Shown here one piece after another: positions 50,048 through 58,139 of a stretch of 64,000 nt of DNA. The stretch lies in the NCBI GenBank assembly GCA_035293805.1, contig DATGMD010000018.1, positions 1 through 64,000 of the forward strand, given 5' to 3'. The DNA is from JAJPHF01 sp035293805 (GTDB lineage: Bacteria > Chloroflexota > UBA6077 > JAJPHF01). The notes beneath the pieces are model-generated. The model saw only the letters and a list, made by a program, of their open reading frames with translations. It ran no database searches and was not told where the DNA came from. Each line of letters opens with the position of its first letter. Positions within the stretch are counted from its first letter, which is position 1. Made by a program: the position numbers and the translations under genes.

Positions 50048-50210
50048 GTTGCCTCTCCGGTGGCGCGAACGCCGGGACTGCAGGACCCGCGAGCACGGTA
50101 GCAAGGCGAGCACGCGCCCGGCGCCACCCCTCGGCAAGGGGCGAGTGAAGCTCGACTGGCCGGACCGCGGCGCGACGCGGCGGCCCATCGCTCCCTCGCC
50201 GCGGGGGCCG

Positions 50211-51200
50211 TCACGCCTTGGCGAAAGGGAAGTCGGCGGGCAGCGGCTGGCCCAAGCCGCGCGCCCGCGCCTGCTCGTACACGGCCGCCGCCAGCGCGAC
50301 GTCCTGCACCGCCGTGCCCACGGACTTGAACAGGGTGATCTGGGCGGGGGCGGTGCGGCGCGGCGCGCGGCCCACCACGAGGTCGGCTAGCTCGTGCGCG
50401 GCGTCGGGGCTGAACGTCTCGCGCGCGGCCAGCGCATCCCCGGCCTCGCCGAACACGCCCTCGCGCGTGTCGACGACGACGACCGCCGCCCGCTGGAACG
50501 TGGCCGGGTCGATCTCACGCTGGTCTGGGCGGGCCGTGCCCACCGAGTTCACGTGCGTGCCGGGCGCCAGCCACTCGGCGGCCAGCACGGTCTGCGGCGA
50601 ACGGACCGCGGCCACGACGAGCCCCGCCACGTCGCCGTCGCCGTGGCCGCGCACGGCGGCGCGTCCGTCGGCCACGGCCTCGACGGGAATCCCCAGCCGC
50701 GCGCTCATCTCGGCCGCGAAGCGCTCGCGGTTGGCGGCCGTGGGGCTCCACACGCGGGCGCCGCGCGCCAGGCCGATCGCGTGCATGGCTTCCAGCTGCG
50801 CCCGCGCCTCGACGCCCGAGCCCAGCACCGCGACCGTCGTCGGCTCGTCACGGGCCAGCAGCCGCGTGGCCACGGCGCTGGTGCCGCCGGTCCGCAGCGT
50901 GGTCAGGTGCTGCGCGTCCATGATCGCGTGCAGCGCGCCGTCGGCCACGCTGTACAGGGCGATCATGTAGCGGACGCCCTGGCCGGGGCAGAGGTTCATC
51001 GCCTTGAAGCCCATCCAGCCTGCCGCTTCGAGCACGGCTGGCCCCATGCGCAGCCAGCCCTGGCCGGCCTTCACGTTCAGCCGCTGCGGCTGGGTCACCT
51101 GGCCCTCGCCCTGCTCGCGGAAGGCGCGTTCCATGGCCGTCACCGCGTCGGCCATCGTCACCGCCGCGCGCACGTCGTCGTGGGTCAGCAGCAGTACCAT
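50211..51200 (-). CDS. Ornithine cyclodeaminase/mu-crystallin family protein
   Basis: A 329-residue NAD(P)-binding protein. The N-terminal LLLTHDDVRAAVTMADAVTAM and QPQRLNVKAGQGWLRMGP are typical; the Rossmann motif is VAVLGSGVEARAQLEAM, followed by the VWSPTAANRERFA segment, HVNSVGTARPDQREID and LFKSVGTAVQDVALA. Members include ornithine cyclodeaminase, alanine dehydrogenase (archaeal type) and ketimine reductases, so the exact reaction is open. GGAG precedes the ATG. Confidence 0.88.
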   Translation of the reverse strand: MVLLLTHDDVRAAVTMADAVTAMERAFREQGEGQVTQPQRLNVKAGQGWLRMGPAVLEAAGWMGFKAMNLCPGQGVRYMIALYSVADGALHAIMDAQHLTTLRTGGTSAVATRLLARDEPTTVAVLGSGVEARAQLEAMHAIGLARGARVWSPTAANRERFAAEMSARLGIPVEAVADGRAAVRGHGDGDVAGLVVAAVRSPQTVLAAEWLAPGTHVNSVGTARPDQREIDPATFQRAAVVVVDTREGVFGEAGDALAARETFSPDAAHELADLVVGRAPRRTAPAQITLFKSVGTAVQDVALAAAVYEQARARGLGQPLPADFPFAKA

Positions 51201-51393
51201 GCTTTCTCCGGCGCGGTCAACGATTGGGCAGCGGGGCGCGGCGCACCATACCCGACCGGCATCCTGGCCGTCCTCCGCGCCCCAACCCTGGGCCATTATA
51301 CCCAGACCAGCGCGCGCGGCAGGGCAATCGGGACCGCTGCGGCGCCCAGGATGCGCTTTGTGCCACAGCATTCACACAGATCAGTCGAGGAGC

Positions 51394-51705
51394 ATGGCAT
51401 GCGCTTCACGCCGCGCGCCATACCAGCATCGCCAGCCGAAGGCCCACCTCTGGGCCTGGGCCATCACCGCTGGGCGAGCTAGCCATAGGGCTGGGCCTCA
51501 TCGTGGGCCTGTTCACGGGCATCGCCGCCTTCTTCGGCGGCCTGATGAACGCCAGCTACCGGCTCGGCGGAACGGTGAGCACGAACCCGGTCCGGTTCAT
51601 CCTGGCTACCTGGCTCGTCCTGGCGTGGAAGGTGGCGGGCTGGTGGGCCTGGACCGCAGGGTGCGGCCACGCCTCGGCACGCCGTGGTGGCCCGCGCGCC
51701 GGGGT
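51394..51705 (+). pseudogene. Frameshifted and truncated DoxX-like gene
   Basis: From an ATG with GAGGAG upstream, the frame reads KAHLWAWAITAG; the match then continues in another frame as ELAIGLGLIVGLFTGIAAFF and FILATWLVLAWKVAGWWAW, and returns to the first frame for GLDRRVRPRLGTPWWP. These segments match the intact DoxX-like protein at 37042-37644 (SELLIGVALILGLFTGIAAF, ILAWKIAGW, LDRWVLPLIGTPW). The first 100 codons of the family are missing and two frameshifts are needed, so it is broken. Confidence 0.75.
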
Positions 51706-51812
51706 TCCGCCAGCCGAAGACGCCGGCGCGAATTCCCCAGAGCCGCCTGAGCGGGTGCCGCGCTCGCGGCGCTCGGGCGGGGCCCTTCGTGTGCGCACGC
51801 CCCGGTCGGCGG

Positions 51813-52871
51813 CTACTGGAGCGCGCCGACCTGCTCGATCCAGCCCGACTGGGCGATCTCGTCGACGAAGTGGTTGTCGATGAAGTCGTCGGGAGACGCC
51901 GCGGCGGCGCCTGGCACGTCCATCACCTGGAGGATCGAGGCGACCGCCTCCGGCGGCACGCGGAAGTCCGGGCGGCCCCACAGCTCGCGGTAGTAGCGGT
52001 AGGTCTCGTCTAGCACGGCCGGATCGTCGGTCTGGGTGTACTTGCCGATGATCGCCTTCGTGCCGTCGGCGTCGCGGCGCCCGACGGCCACCGCCTTCAC
52101 GTAGGCGCGCAGGAAGCGGCGCACTTCCTCGCCGTGGTCCCGCCCCCAGGCCGGGGTGATGCCCACGGCCGTCTGCATGAACGGGATGTTCAGGTCGGTG
52201 ATGTTCGCGATCTGCGTCAGGCCGAGGTCGAGTGCCTTCAGGTTCGCCGGCGGCGAGAACAACGAGGCGTCGGCCAGGCCCTGCGCCACCAGCGTGAGCT
52301 GCTCGGGCGTGCCCTGCGTGTGCTGGATCTGCACGTCGCGGCCCGGCTCCAGGCCGAAGTGCCGCAGCGTGATGAGCGTCGCCGAGGTACTGGACGAGCC
52401 GGGCAGCGTCGCGACCATCGTCTTGCCACGCAGGTCCGGCGGCGTGGCGATGCCGCTGCTCGCGCTCGCGAAGAGCGTGTACGACAGGCGGTTGACCACC
52501 CCGGCGATCGCCACGATATCGGCCCCCGCGAGCCGGGTGGGTATCGTGTTCGCGCCGAAGCCGATCGGCGTGTCGCCGGTCACCACGCCCTGGTCGGTGC
52601 GCGTGCCACTGAGGAACACCAGCTCGACGTCGAGGCCCTGCTCACGGAACAGCCCCTGCTCGTAGGCCACCCAGACCGGCGTGAGCGAGCCGCCGGGCGC
52701 CGCCCAGGCCACACGCACGGCGAGCGGCGCGGGCGGGGTCGTCGCGCTGGCGCTCGGCGCGCTGGTCGCGCTGGGAGCCGCGGGCGCGCTCGGCGGCGCC
52801 GCAGCAGGCGCGCAGGCCGCCAGCAGAGCGGCGAGCAGGAAGCCGCACAGCCACTGTGCTCGCGTCGTCAT
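51813..52871 (-). CDS. ABC transporter solute-binding lipoprotein (NMT1/SsuA-like)
   Basis: A 352-residue lipoprotein: short signal peptide with lipobox LLAAC, an Ala/Pro/Ser linker, then a binding fold with RVAWAAPGGSLTPVWVAYEQ, GLFREQGLDVELVFLSG, DLRGKTMVATLPGSSS and LVAQGLADASLFSPP. Same broad family as the protein at 41181-42422. Its ATG overlaps the stop of the GNAT gene upstream. There is no permease or ATPase gene in the window. Ligand unknown. Confidence 0.87.
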   Translation of the reverse strand: MTTRAQWLCGFLLAALLAACAPAAAPPSAPAAPSATSAPSASATTPPAPLAVRVAWAAPGGSLTPVWVAYEQGLFREQGLDVELVFLSGTRTDQGVVTGDTPIGFGANTIPTRLAGADIVAIAGVVNRLSYTLFASASSGIATPPDLRGKTMVATLPGSSSTSATLITLRHFGLEPGRDVQIQHTQGTPEQLTLVAQGLADASLFSPPANLKALDLGLTQIANITDLNIPFMQTAVGITPAWGRDHGEEVRRFLRAYVKAVAVGRRDADGTKAIIGKYTQTDDPAVLDETYRYYRELWGRPDFRVPPEAVASILQVMDVPGAAAASPDDFIDNHFVDEIAQSGWIEQVGALQ

Positions 52872-53464
52872 AGGGGCTTGTCCACCGCGGGGGCCGCGTC
52901 GGGCGACGCCAGCCGCTTGCGCCAGATCTCCTGCAGCACCGTGAAGCCTTGACGCGCGTAGAAGTCGCGGGCGCCGACGTTCGCCGCGCTCACGTAGAGC
53001 TGGATCGCGTCGAGCCCGCGCGCCTCGGCCCAAGCGGTCAGGTAGTCCACCAGCTGCCGCGCCACGCCGTAACGCCGGTGCGACGGCCGCACGTACAGCG
53101 CGGACAGCTCAAGCCACTGGCCGCGACGAAAGATCGGCGGCTCGAGGTGCGTCTCGGCGATCAGCAGCCCCACCGCCTCGTCCCCGTCCCAGGCCAGTAT
53201 CCAGAGCGCGTCGGGCTGGTCGACCGCGCGCGTGAACGCCTCGGCCAGGTACGTGGGCCACGCGTCGCTCAGCTCGAACGCCTTGTCGAAGGTCGCGTTG
53301 TAGGCGTGCAGCGCGCCGAAGAGCTCCGACACGCGCGGCAGGTCAGCCGGCGTGGCGGGGCGGACGGCGATCGCCGGCCGCTGGGCGGCTGGCGCCGACT
53401 CGCCGGCCGCGCGGCTGGGGCGCGCTCCTTCCCCCGCGGCGGCCCCGCCCTCAGCGGCCGCCAT
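52868..53464 (-). CDS. GNAT family N-acetyltransferase
   Basis: A 198-residue acetyltransferase. After about 30 variable residues, IAVRPATPADLPRVSELFGAL starts the fold, LELSALYVRPSHRRYGVARQL holds the acetyl-CoA-binding R-x-x-G-x-A loop, and ARDFYARQGFTVLQEIWRK the C-terminal strand. Substrate unknown. The gene is coupled by ATGA overlap to the solute-binding lipoprotein gene. Confidence 0.88.
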   Translation of the reverse strand: MAAAEGGAAAGEGARPSRAAGESAPAAQRPAIAVRPATPADLPRVSELFGALHAYNATFDKAFELSDAWPTYLAEAFTRAVDQPDALWILAWDGDEAVGLLIAETHLEPPIFRRGQWLELSALYVRPSHRRYGVARQLVDYLTAWAEARGLDAIQLYVSAANVGARDFYARQGFTVLQEIWRKRLASPDAAPAVDKPL

Positions 53465-53696
53465 GCGCCGCTCCTCGCATCGGACACCCGGCTGGTGCCA
53501 TCCCGTCCTCCCGTTCAGGCCGCTCGGACGCGGCCCCGGACAGATGATACGCCAGGCCCTCGCGCAGGCGCACGGCCGGGCGCGGCCGGTGCGCGCCGCC
53601 GCGCGGCCGGGCTATAGTGGGGCCAGCCGGGTGGCGGGGGCGGTCAGTGACGCGCCGTGGCCACGGCGCACGGGTCAGCGCGCGAAGGAGAGAGGC

Positions 53697-54446
53697 ATGG
53701 CGGCGGCGAGCGAGCGGCTGGCGGGACAGACGGCCATCGTGACCGGAGGCGGGAGCGGCATCGGCGCGGCGGTGTGCCGGGGGCTGGCGGCGGAGGGGGC
53801 GGCCGTCGTGGTGGCCGACCTGGCGCCGGAGGGGGCCGCGGCGACCGTCGCCGCCATTACGGCGGCGGGCGGGCGCGCGGTGGCCGTCCCGGTCGACGTG
53901 AGCGATCCGGCCAGCGTGCAGGCGCTCGTCGAGCGCGCCGTCGCGGCGTTCGGCGCCATCGACATCCTCGTGAACTGCGCGGGCATCACTCGCTACGACA
54001 GTATCCTCGACCTGCCCGTCGAGGCCTGGGACCGCGTGCTGGCCGTCAACCTACGCGGCACGTTTCTCTGCACCCAGGCCGTCCTGCGCCACATGGTGCC
54101 GCGGCGCCGCGGGCGCGTCGTCAATTTCGCGTCGGCGCGCGGCGTCGAGGGGCAGGCGCGCGGCTCGCACTACGCCGCGTCGAAGGGCGGCGTAATCGCC
54201 TTCACCAAGTCCGTGGCGCTGGAGATGGCGCCCCACGGCATCACCGTCAACGCTATCGCCCCCGGCACGACCGACACCGCCATGTGGCGCGGCACGAAGT
54301 CCGACGAGGAGATCGCCCGGCTGCGACAAACGCTGCCGCTCCACTCGGCCGAGGACGCCGTGGGCCTCGTGCTGATGCTCGTCGGCGACGACGCCCGCTC
54401 GCTCACCGGCCACCTGCTGCTGCGCGGCATCCGCATGGGCGAGTAG
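53697..54446 (+). CDS. SDR family oxidoreductase
   Basis: A 249-residue classical short-chain dehydrogenase, FabG-like in overall pattern: TGGGSGIG cofactor loop, VADLAP after strand 2 (acidic, favouring NAD), NCAGI, catalytic Ser in NFASARG and Tyr-Lys in YAASKGG, then AIAPGTTDTAMW. GAAGGAGAG precedes the ATG. The short C-terminal end (GHLLLRGIRMGE) departs from the usual VDGG ending. Substrate unknown. Confidence 0.9.
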   Translation: MAAASERLAGQTAIVTGGGSGIGAAVCRGLAAEGAAVVVADLAPEGAAATVAAITAAGGRAVAVPVDVSDPASVQALVERAVAAFGAIDILVNCAGITRYDSILDLPVEAWDRVLAVNLRGTFLCTQAVLRHMVPRRRGRVVNFASARGVEGQARGSHYAASKGGVIAFTKSVALEMAPHGITVNAIAPGTTDTAMWRGTKSDEEIARLRQTLPLHSAEDAVGLVLMLVGDDARSLTGHLLLRGIRMGE

Positions 54447-54791
54447 GAGGCTGCCCCGCGGCCGGCGCGCCCGCTAAGCGTCTGGGCCAGGATGGCATGT
54501 AGGCTGGGCGGCGCTCAAACTGCACACCATCCTTGGAACCCAGCACAGATGGCACTGTTATTGCGTCTCCTGCCGCATGCAAGCGCTAGGATACAGTTTG
54601 CGAAGCGGTGCCTGTCCGGGCGGCGGCGCTCTCCGCACGGCCCCAGACCGCCACTCGCCGCGCTGGCCCAGCCTGGCTCGCGGCGCTCCGCGCCCATGGG
54701 CCAGCCGCCCAGAGAGCCGCGGTCCGCGAGCGCCGACCAGGTGCTCGGCCCCGCGCCCCGCCTTTGGCGGTGTCCTGCCCGGGGCCCAGCC

Positions 54792-56027
54792 ATGTCGATG
54801 AAGCGCGTGAGCAGCCTGGCGCTCGGCATCCTGACCGCCGTCGGCGGCTTCGTCGACATGGGCGGTATCATCACGTCGGCCCAGGCGGGCGCCCACTACC
54901 GCTTCGCGCTGCTCTGGACGCTGGTACCCGGCGTGATCGGCCTCGTCGTCTACGCCGACATGGCCGGGCGCGTCGTGATCGCCTCCGGCCGCACGCTGTT
55001 CGACGTGATCCGCGACCGGCTCGGCTTTCGCCTGGCGCTCTTCCCGCTCGTGGCGACGGCGATCGTCAATACCCTGACGCTGGTGGTCGAGATCGCCGGC
55101 ATGTCGCTCGCCCTCCAGCTCGCGACGCAGCTGCCCTATCGCGTCGGGATCGTCGTCACGGCGCTGCTGCTCACCCTCATCCTCTGGAAGAGCAGCTTCG
55201 ACGCGCTGGAGAACGGCAGCGCGCTGCTCGGGCTCGCCATGCTGGTCAGCGTGGTCGCGCTCGTCCAGCTCATGCCGCCGTGGGGGGAGATCGGCCGCGC
55301 CGTCGTCCACCCGACGCTCGCCGACGTCGACTCGCTGCCGGCTTACCTGTTCGCGGGGATCAGCCTGCTCGGCGGCTACATGACCCCTTACCAGTTCTAC
55401 TTCTATTCGTCGGGCGCGTTAGAGGACGAGTGGACGGGCGAAGACCTGCTGGTGAACCGCGTAACGTCCGTGCTCGGGTCGATCTTCGGCGCCGGCATCG
55501 CCTTCGCGCTGATCGTCGGCGCCGCGCTCGTGCTCTATCCGCAGGGCGCCGACGTGAACACGCTGGGCGACGCCGGGCAGCCCATCCAGCAGGCGCTCGG
55601 CGGCTGGGGCTGGGCGCTGTTCATCCTAGGTGCCTTCGCCGTCTCGATGGGCGCCGGCCTCGAGACGGCGCTGAGCGGCGCCTACGCCGTCTGCCAGTAC
55701 TTCGGCTGGGACTGGGGCAAGAAGGGCCGGCCGCGCCAGGCGCCGGTCTTCCACCTCGGCTACCTGGTCATGCTCGTGCTGGCGGTGGCGCTCGCTGCTA
55801 GCGGCATCGACCCAATCCAGCTGACGATCGTGACCCTGGCGCTGGCCGCGGCCACGCTGCCCTTCACGTTCCTGCCGCTGCTGATCGTGGCCAACGACGC
55901 CGACTACATGGGCGACCAGAAGAATACCCTCGCCACCAACGTCGTCGCCACGGTGATGCTCGTCGTGCTCGGCGCCGTGACGCTGGCCGTCATCCCGCTG
56001 CTCGTGCTCACGGGCGGCGGCTCCTGA
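54792..56027 (+). CDS. NRAMP-related divalent metal transporter, NRMT-like (probable Mg2+)
   Basis: A 411-residue membrane protein of the NRAMP/SLC11 superfamily with about 11 hydrophobic segments. The helix-1 metal motif, DPGN in true NRAMPs, reads DMGG (D22-G25), and the helix-6 motif, usually MPH, reads TPY (198-200, in GGYMTPYQFYFYSSG). Loss of the Asn and of the soft Met ligand, with the Asp kept, is the pattern I recall for NRAMP-related Mg2+ transporters rather than Mn/Fe carriers. Three small genes follow closely, two PRC-barrel-like. The 345 bases before it hold no gene I can support; the 190 nearest form a long GC-rich leader with no known riboswitch visible. Confidence 0.82.
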   Translation: MSMKRVSSLALGILTAVGGFVDMGGIITSAQAGAHYRFALLWTLVPGVIGLVVYADMAGRVVIASGRTLFDVIRDRLGFRLALFPLVATAIVNTLTLVVEIAGMSLALQLATQLPYRVGIVVTALLLTLILWKSSFDALENGSALLGLAMLVSVVALVQLMPPWGEIGRAVVHPTLADVDSLPAYLFAGISLLGGYMTPYQFYFYSSGALEDEWTGEDLLVNRVTSVLGSIFGAGIAFALIVGAALVLYPQGADVNTLGDAGQPIQQALGGWGWALFILGAFAVSMGAGLETALSGAYAVCQYFGWDWGKKGRPRQAPVFHLGYLVMLVLAVALAASGIDPIQLTIVTLALAAATLPFTFLPLLIVANDADYMGDQKNTLATNVVATVMLVVLGAVTLAVIPLLVLTGGGS

Positions 56028-56039
56028 GGAGGCTTTAGC

Positions 56040-56408
56040 ATGGACCTGGGCAAGCATGTCGTGGACAAGGAGCTATTGGACGTCCACGGACTGCGCGCGG
56101 GCAAGGTGGACGACCTGCTGCTGGTGGTGCCCAACGACGCCCCCGAGGGCGCGCTGCCCGAGGTCGCCGCGATCATCACGGGGCCGCTCGCGCTCAGCCG
56201 CCACCTGCCGCGCTGGGTGGAGTGGCTGGCCCGCCAGACCTATCGTCTCCTCGGCGTCGCGGACCCGCGGCCGGTCACGCTGCCCTGGTCGCACGTCACG
56301 GCCATTGACGTGGTCGTACACTTGGACGTGGACCGCGCCGCCGCGTGCCTGCTCGTCGTGCAGGACGCCGTGGCGCGGCGGTTTATCTGCCGGCTGCCCG
56401 GCTCGTAG
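56040..56408 (+). CDS. PRC-barrel-like small protein
   Basis: A 122-residue soluble protein. LGKHVVDKELLDVHGLRAGKV followed by DDLLLVVPN has the opening pattern of PRC-barrel domains (conserved G-x-x-V.D near a short hairpin), and PVTLPWSHVTAIDVVVHLD continues the barrel. GAGGAGG precedes the ATG, 12 bases after the transporter stop. Its place suggests a regulatory or accessory subunit for the transporter; PRC-barrel and CBS domains are common partners of Mg2+ transport systems. Inference only. Confidence 0.65.
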   Translation: MDLGKHVVDKELLDVHGLRAGKVDDLLLVVPNDAPEGALPEVAAIITGPLALSRHLPRWVEWLARQTYRLLGVADPRPVTLPWSHVTAIDVVVHLDVDRAAACLLVVQDAVARRFICRLPGS

Positions 56409-56428
56409 GCGGGCGCGGGGGCCTTCGC

Positions 56429-56764
56429 ATGGAGCTGTACTATCAGGCACTCATCGACAAACCGGTGGTCACCGCCGATGGCGAGCGGATCGGCCGCGTG
56501 GCCGATCTTGCCGCCGAGGCGCGGGGCGAGCGGCTCTACGTCACCGCGCTCCTGGTCGGGCCTGGCAGCCTGCTGCGCCGCATCTCCTTCAAGCGCGTGG
56601 CGCAGCTCGATCCGGCGGCCGCGCGCCAGATCCCGTGGGAGCTGGTAGCGCGGATCGGGCGAGACATCCGCCTTCGGGTAGACGCCGCGGCGCTCGCGCG
56701 CCTCGACGCGGAGGCGGCCACGGCCGTGCGGACAGCGGATTCCATGCCGGAGAAGACGCCGTGA
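56429..56764 (+). CDS. PRC-barrel-like small protein
   Basis: A 111-residue protein. YYQALIDKPVVTADGERIGRVADLAAEA is a clear PRC-barrel opening, followed by RLYVTALLVGPGSLLRRISFKRV and VARIGRDIRLRVDAAAL. It lies between another PRC-like gene and a small membrane-protein gene whose GTG overlaps its stop, so the four genes from the transporter onward form one operon. Confidence 0.7.
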   Translation: MELYYQALIDKPVVTADGERIGRVADLAAEARGERLYVTALLVGPGSLLRRISFKRVAQLDPAAARQIPWELVARIGRDIRLRVDAAALARLDAEAATAVRTADSMPEKTP

Positions 56765-57015
56765 CCGATCTCGTCGCCTGGGCCATCAGCGCGCTCGTCG
56801 CCGTCTTGCTGGCAACGTTTATCTGGAGCCTCGCTAGCCTGCGCGCGCTGCCCACCCACGGGCGCCCGTACACGCGCACGTACGACAGGCTGGGCCACTT
56901 CCTCACTATGAGCGAGAACCCGGACTACCACGAGAATCCCGGCGAGGACTCGGCGGCCGGGCCCGACGTGGTGCTGGACGTGGGGCCGCGCGCCGAGCAA
57001 CCGAAAGCGCCCTAG
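56761..57015 (+). CDS. Small single-helix membrane protein
   Basis: An 84-residue protein with one N-terminal hydrophobic helix (WAISALVAVLLATFIWSLA) and an acidic tail (ENPGEDSAAGPD). The GTG overlaps the previous stop by GTGA. No family is recognised; it could be an accessory subunit of the transporter upstream. It ends overlapping the broken YetF gene by 4 bases. Confidence 0.6.
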   Translation: MTDLVAWAISALVAVLLATFIWSLASLRALPTHGRPYTRTYDRLGHFLTMSENPDYHENPGEDSAAGPDVVLDVGPRAEQPKAP

Positions 57016-57453
57016 CTCGGCGACATCTCGCGTGGGATCACCGCGATGCAGCCATCAGCCTCTAGGACGGCGTAGCGCACGTCCTGAAGGCGGTCGTAGC
57101 CGCGCCGGCGGAGCGCCTCCATTAGGTCGTCCCGCGTCATGCACTGCTCGCGGAGCTGTGCCGGAATCACCTGGCCGTCGTGGACCAGGACCGCCGGCGC
57201 ACACATCAACTCAACAGGCGGCGCACGGCCGGCACCCGGGAGACGAGCAGGACGAGCAGGCGATGTTCGCCATCACGACGACCAGCACGAAGTCGTACGT
57301 GGTCATCTGTCCTAGCTCGCGGGCGCCCAGCAGCCGCAGGCCGACGATGACGAACGCGTAGACGATCGCGGTCTTGGCGACGCTGCTGAGGGCGGTCGGG
57401 AGATCGGGATAGGAGAAGACCGCGCCCAGCCAGGCGTCCAGCAGCGGTGGCAC
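57012..57453 (-). pseudogene. Broken YetF/DUF421 membrane protein gene
   Basis: The 5' part (57453 to about 57260) encodes two N-terminal helices with RLLGARELGQMTTYDFVLV, typical of YetF. The family then needs a third helix and a linker of about 70 residues; instead the frame degenerates, a short RVPAVRRLL match appears in another frame, and the C-terminal domain APAVLVHDGQVIPAQLREQ to YAVLEADGCIAVIP is in a third frame (57209-57012). An internal deletion with frameshifts explains this. Confidence 0.72.
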
Positions 57454-57456
57454 GCG

Positions 57457-57870
57457 CTACACGCGCTGTCCCGCCTCGACCACCGCGCTCTGGAGGTCGC
57501 GCGCCTCGCGGCGCGCCTCGCGCTCGGCCAGCGCGCGGAACTGCGCCTGCAGGCGCTCCAGCTCCTCGTCGGATAGCTCTTCCAGCGCGGCGAGGGAGGT
57601 GTGCGCGTGGCGCTCGGCGCGCAATAGCTCGTCCAGCTTGAGGTGAAGCGCCTTCGCGTCGCGGTTCTGCGTGTTTTGGATCAAGAACACCATCAAGAAG
57701 GTCACGATCGTCGTACCCGTATTGATGACCAACTGCCATGTATCCGAAAAGCCGAAGAACGGCCCCGACGCTGCCCAAACCAGAATAACCAAGGCAGCAA
57801 GCAGAAACGCCCAGGGCGATCCCGTGACACACGACGTCCAATGCGCGAACCAACGGAACTTCTCGTTCAC
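57457..57870 (-). CDS. Low-affinity iron permease family protein
   Basis: A 137-residue membrane protein. NEKFRWFAHWTSCVTGSPWAF, the two helices around AALVILVWAASGPFFGFSDTW and INTGTTIVTFLMVFLIQNTQNRD are diagnostic of the bacterial low-affinity iron permease family (related to yeast Fet4); LHLKLDELLRAERHAH and a C-terminal coiled coil follow. GAGGAGG precedes two GTG codons; the second (57870) has the better spacing. The first half of the gene and its upstream region are visibly less GC-rich than the window, suggesting transfer. Confidence 0.8.
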   Translation of the reverse strand: MNEKFRWFAHWTSCVTGSPWAFLLAALVILVWAASGPFFGFSDTWQLVINTGTTIVTFLMVFLIQNTQNRDAKALHLKLDELLRAERHAHTSLAALEELSDEELERLQAQFRALAEREARREARDLQSAVVEAGQRV

Positions 57871-57939
57871 CACGCCGCCTCCTCGCGTCAACCAATATGC
57901 CGCCTCTCGCAGCATCGACGGTCGCAAGGCAAGACTCGT

Positions 57940-58051
57940 GCCAACCCTTGAAAATCCTGGTGAGCGCGACGCTGTGGTGTCGGCGTTACCCTCCAACCGC
58001 GGCATCTGGACCGCCGATCAAGACTTCTTCGGGCGCGGCCTGCCGATCTGA
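57940..58051 (+). pseudogene. Possible remnant of a PIN-domain (VapC-like) toxin
   Basis: The frame ends NRGIWTADQDFFGRGLPI and a stop. The GIWTxDxDF pattern is typical of the last conserved motif of PIN-domain nucleases. No upstream part or antitoxin is visible, and it overlaps the upstream side of the iron permease gene. Weak call. Confidence 0.3.
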
Positions 58052-58139
58052 ACCAAGGAAACGCCACGGGCGGGGCTGGCGGCGGGCGAGTCGTCTCAGG
58101 CGGTGGGACGCACGCGGCGGATGGGGAGCCAGCAGGGCC

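Noticed and set aside
54600..54791. Mg2+-sensing M-box or other riboswitch in the transporter leader
   Set aside because: The leader is long and GC-rich, but I could not find the conserved cores of the M-box or any other known metal riboswitch.
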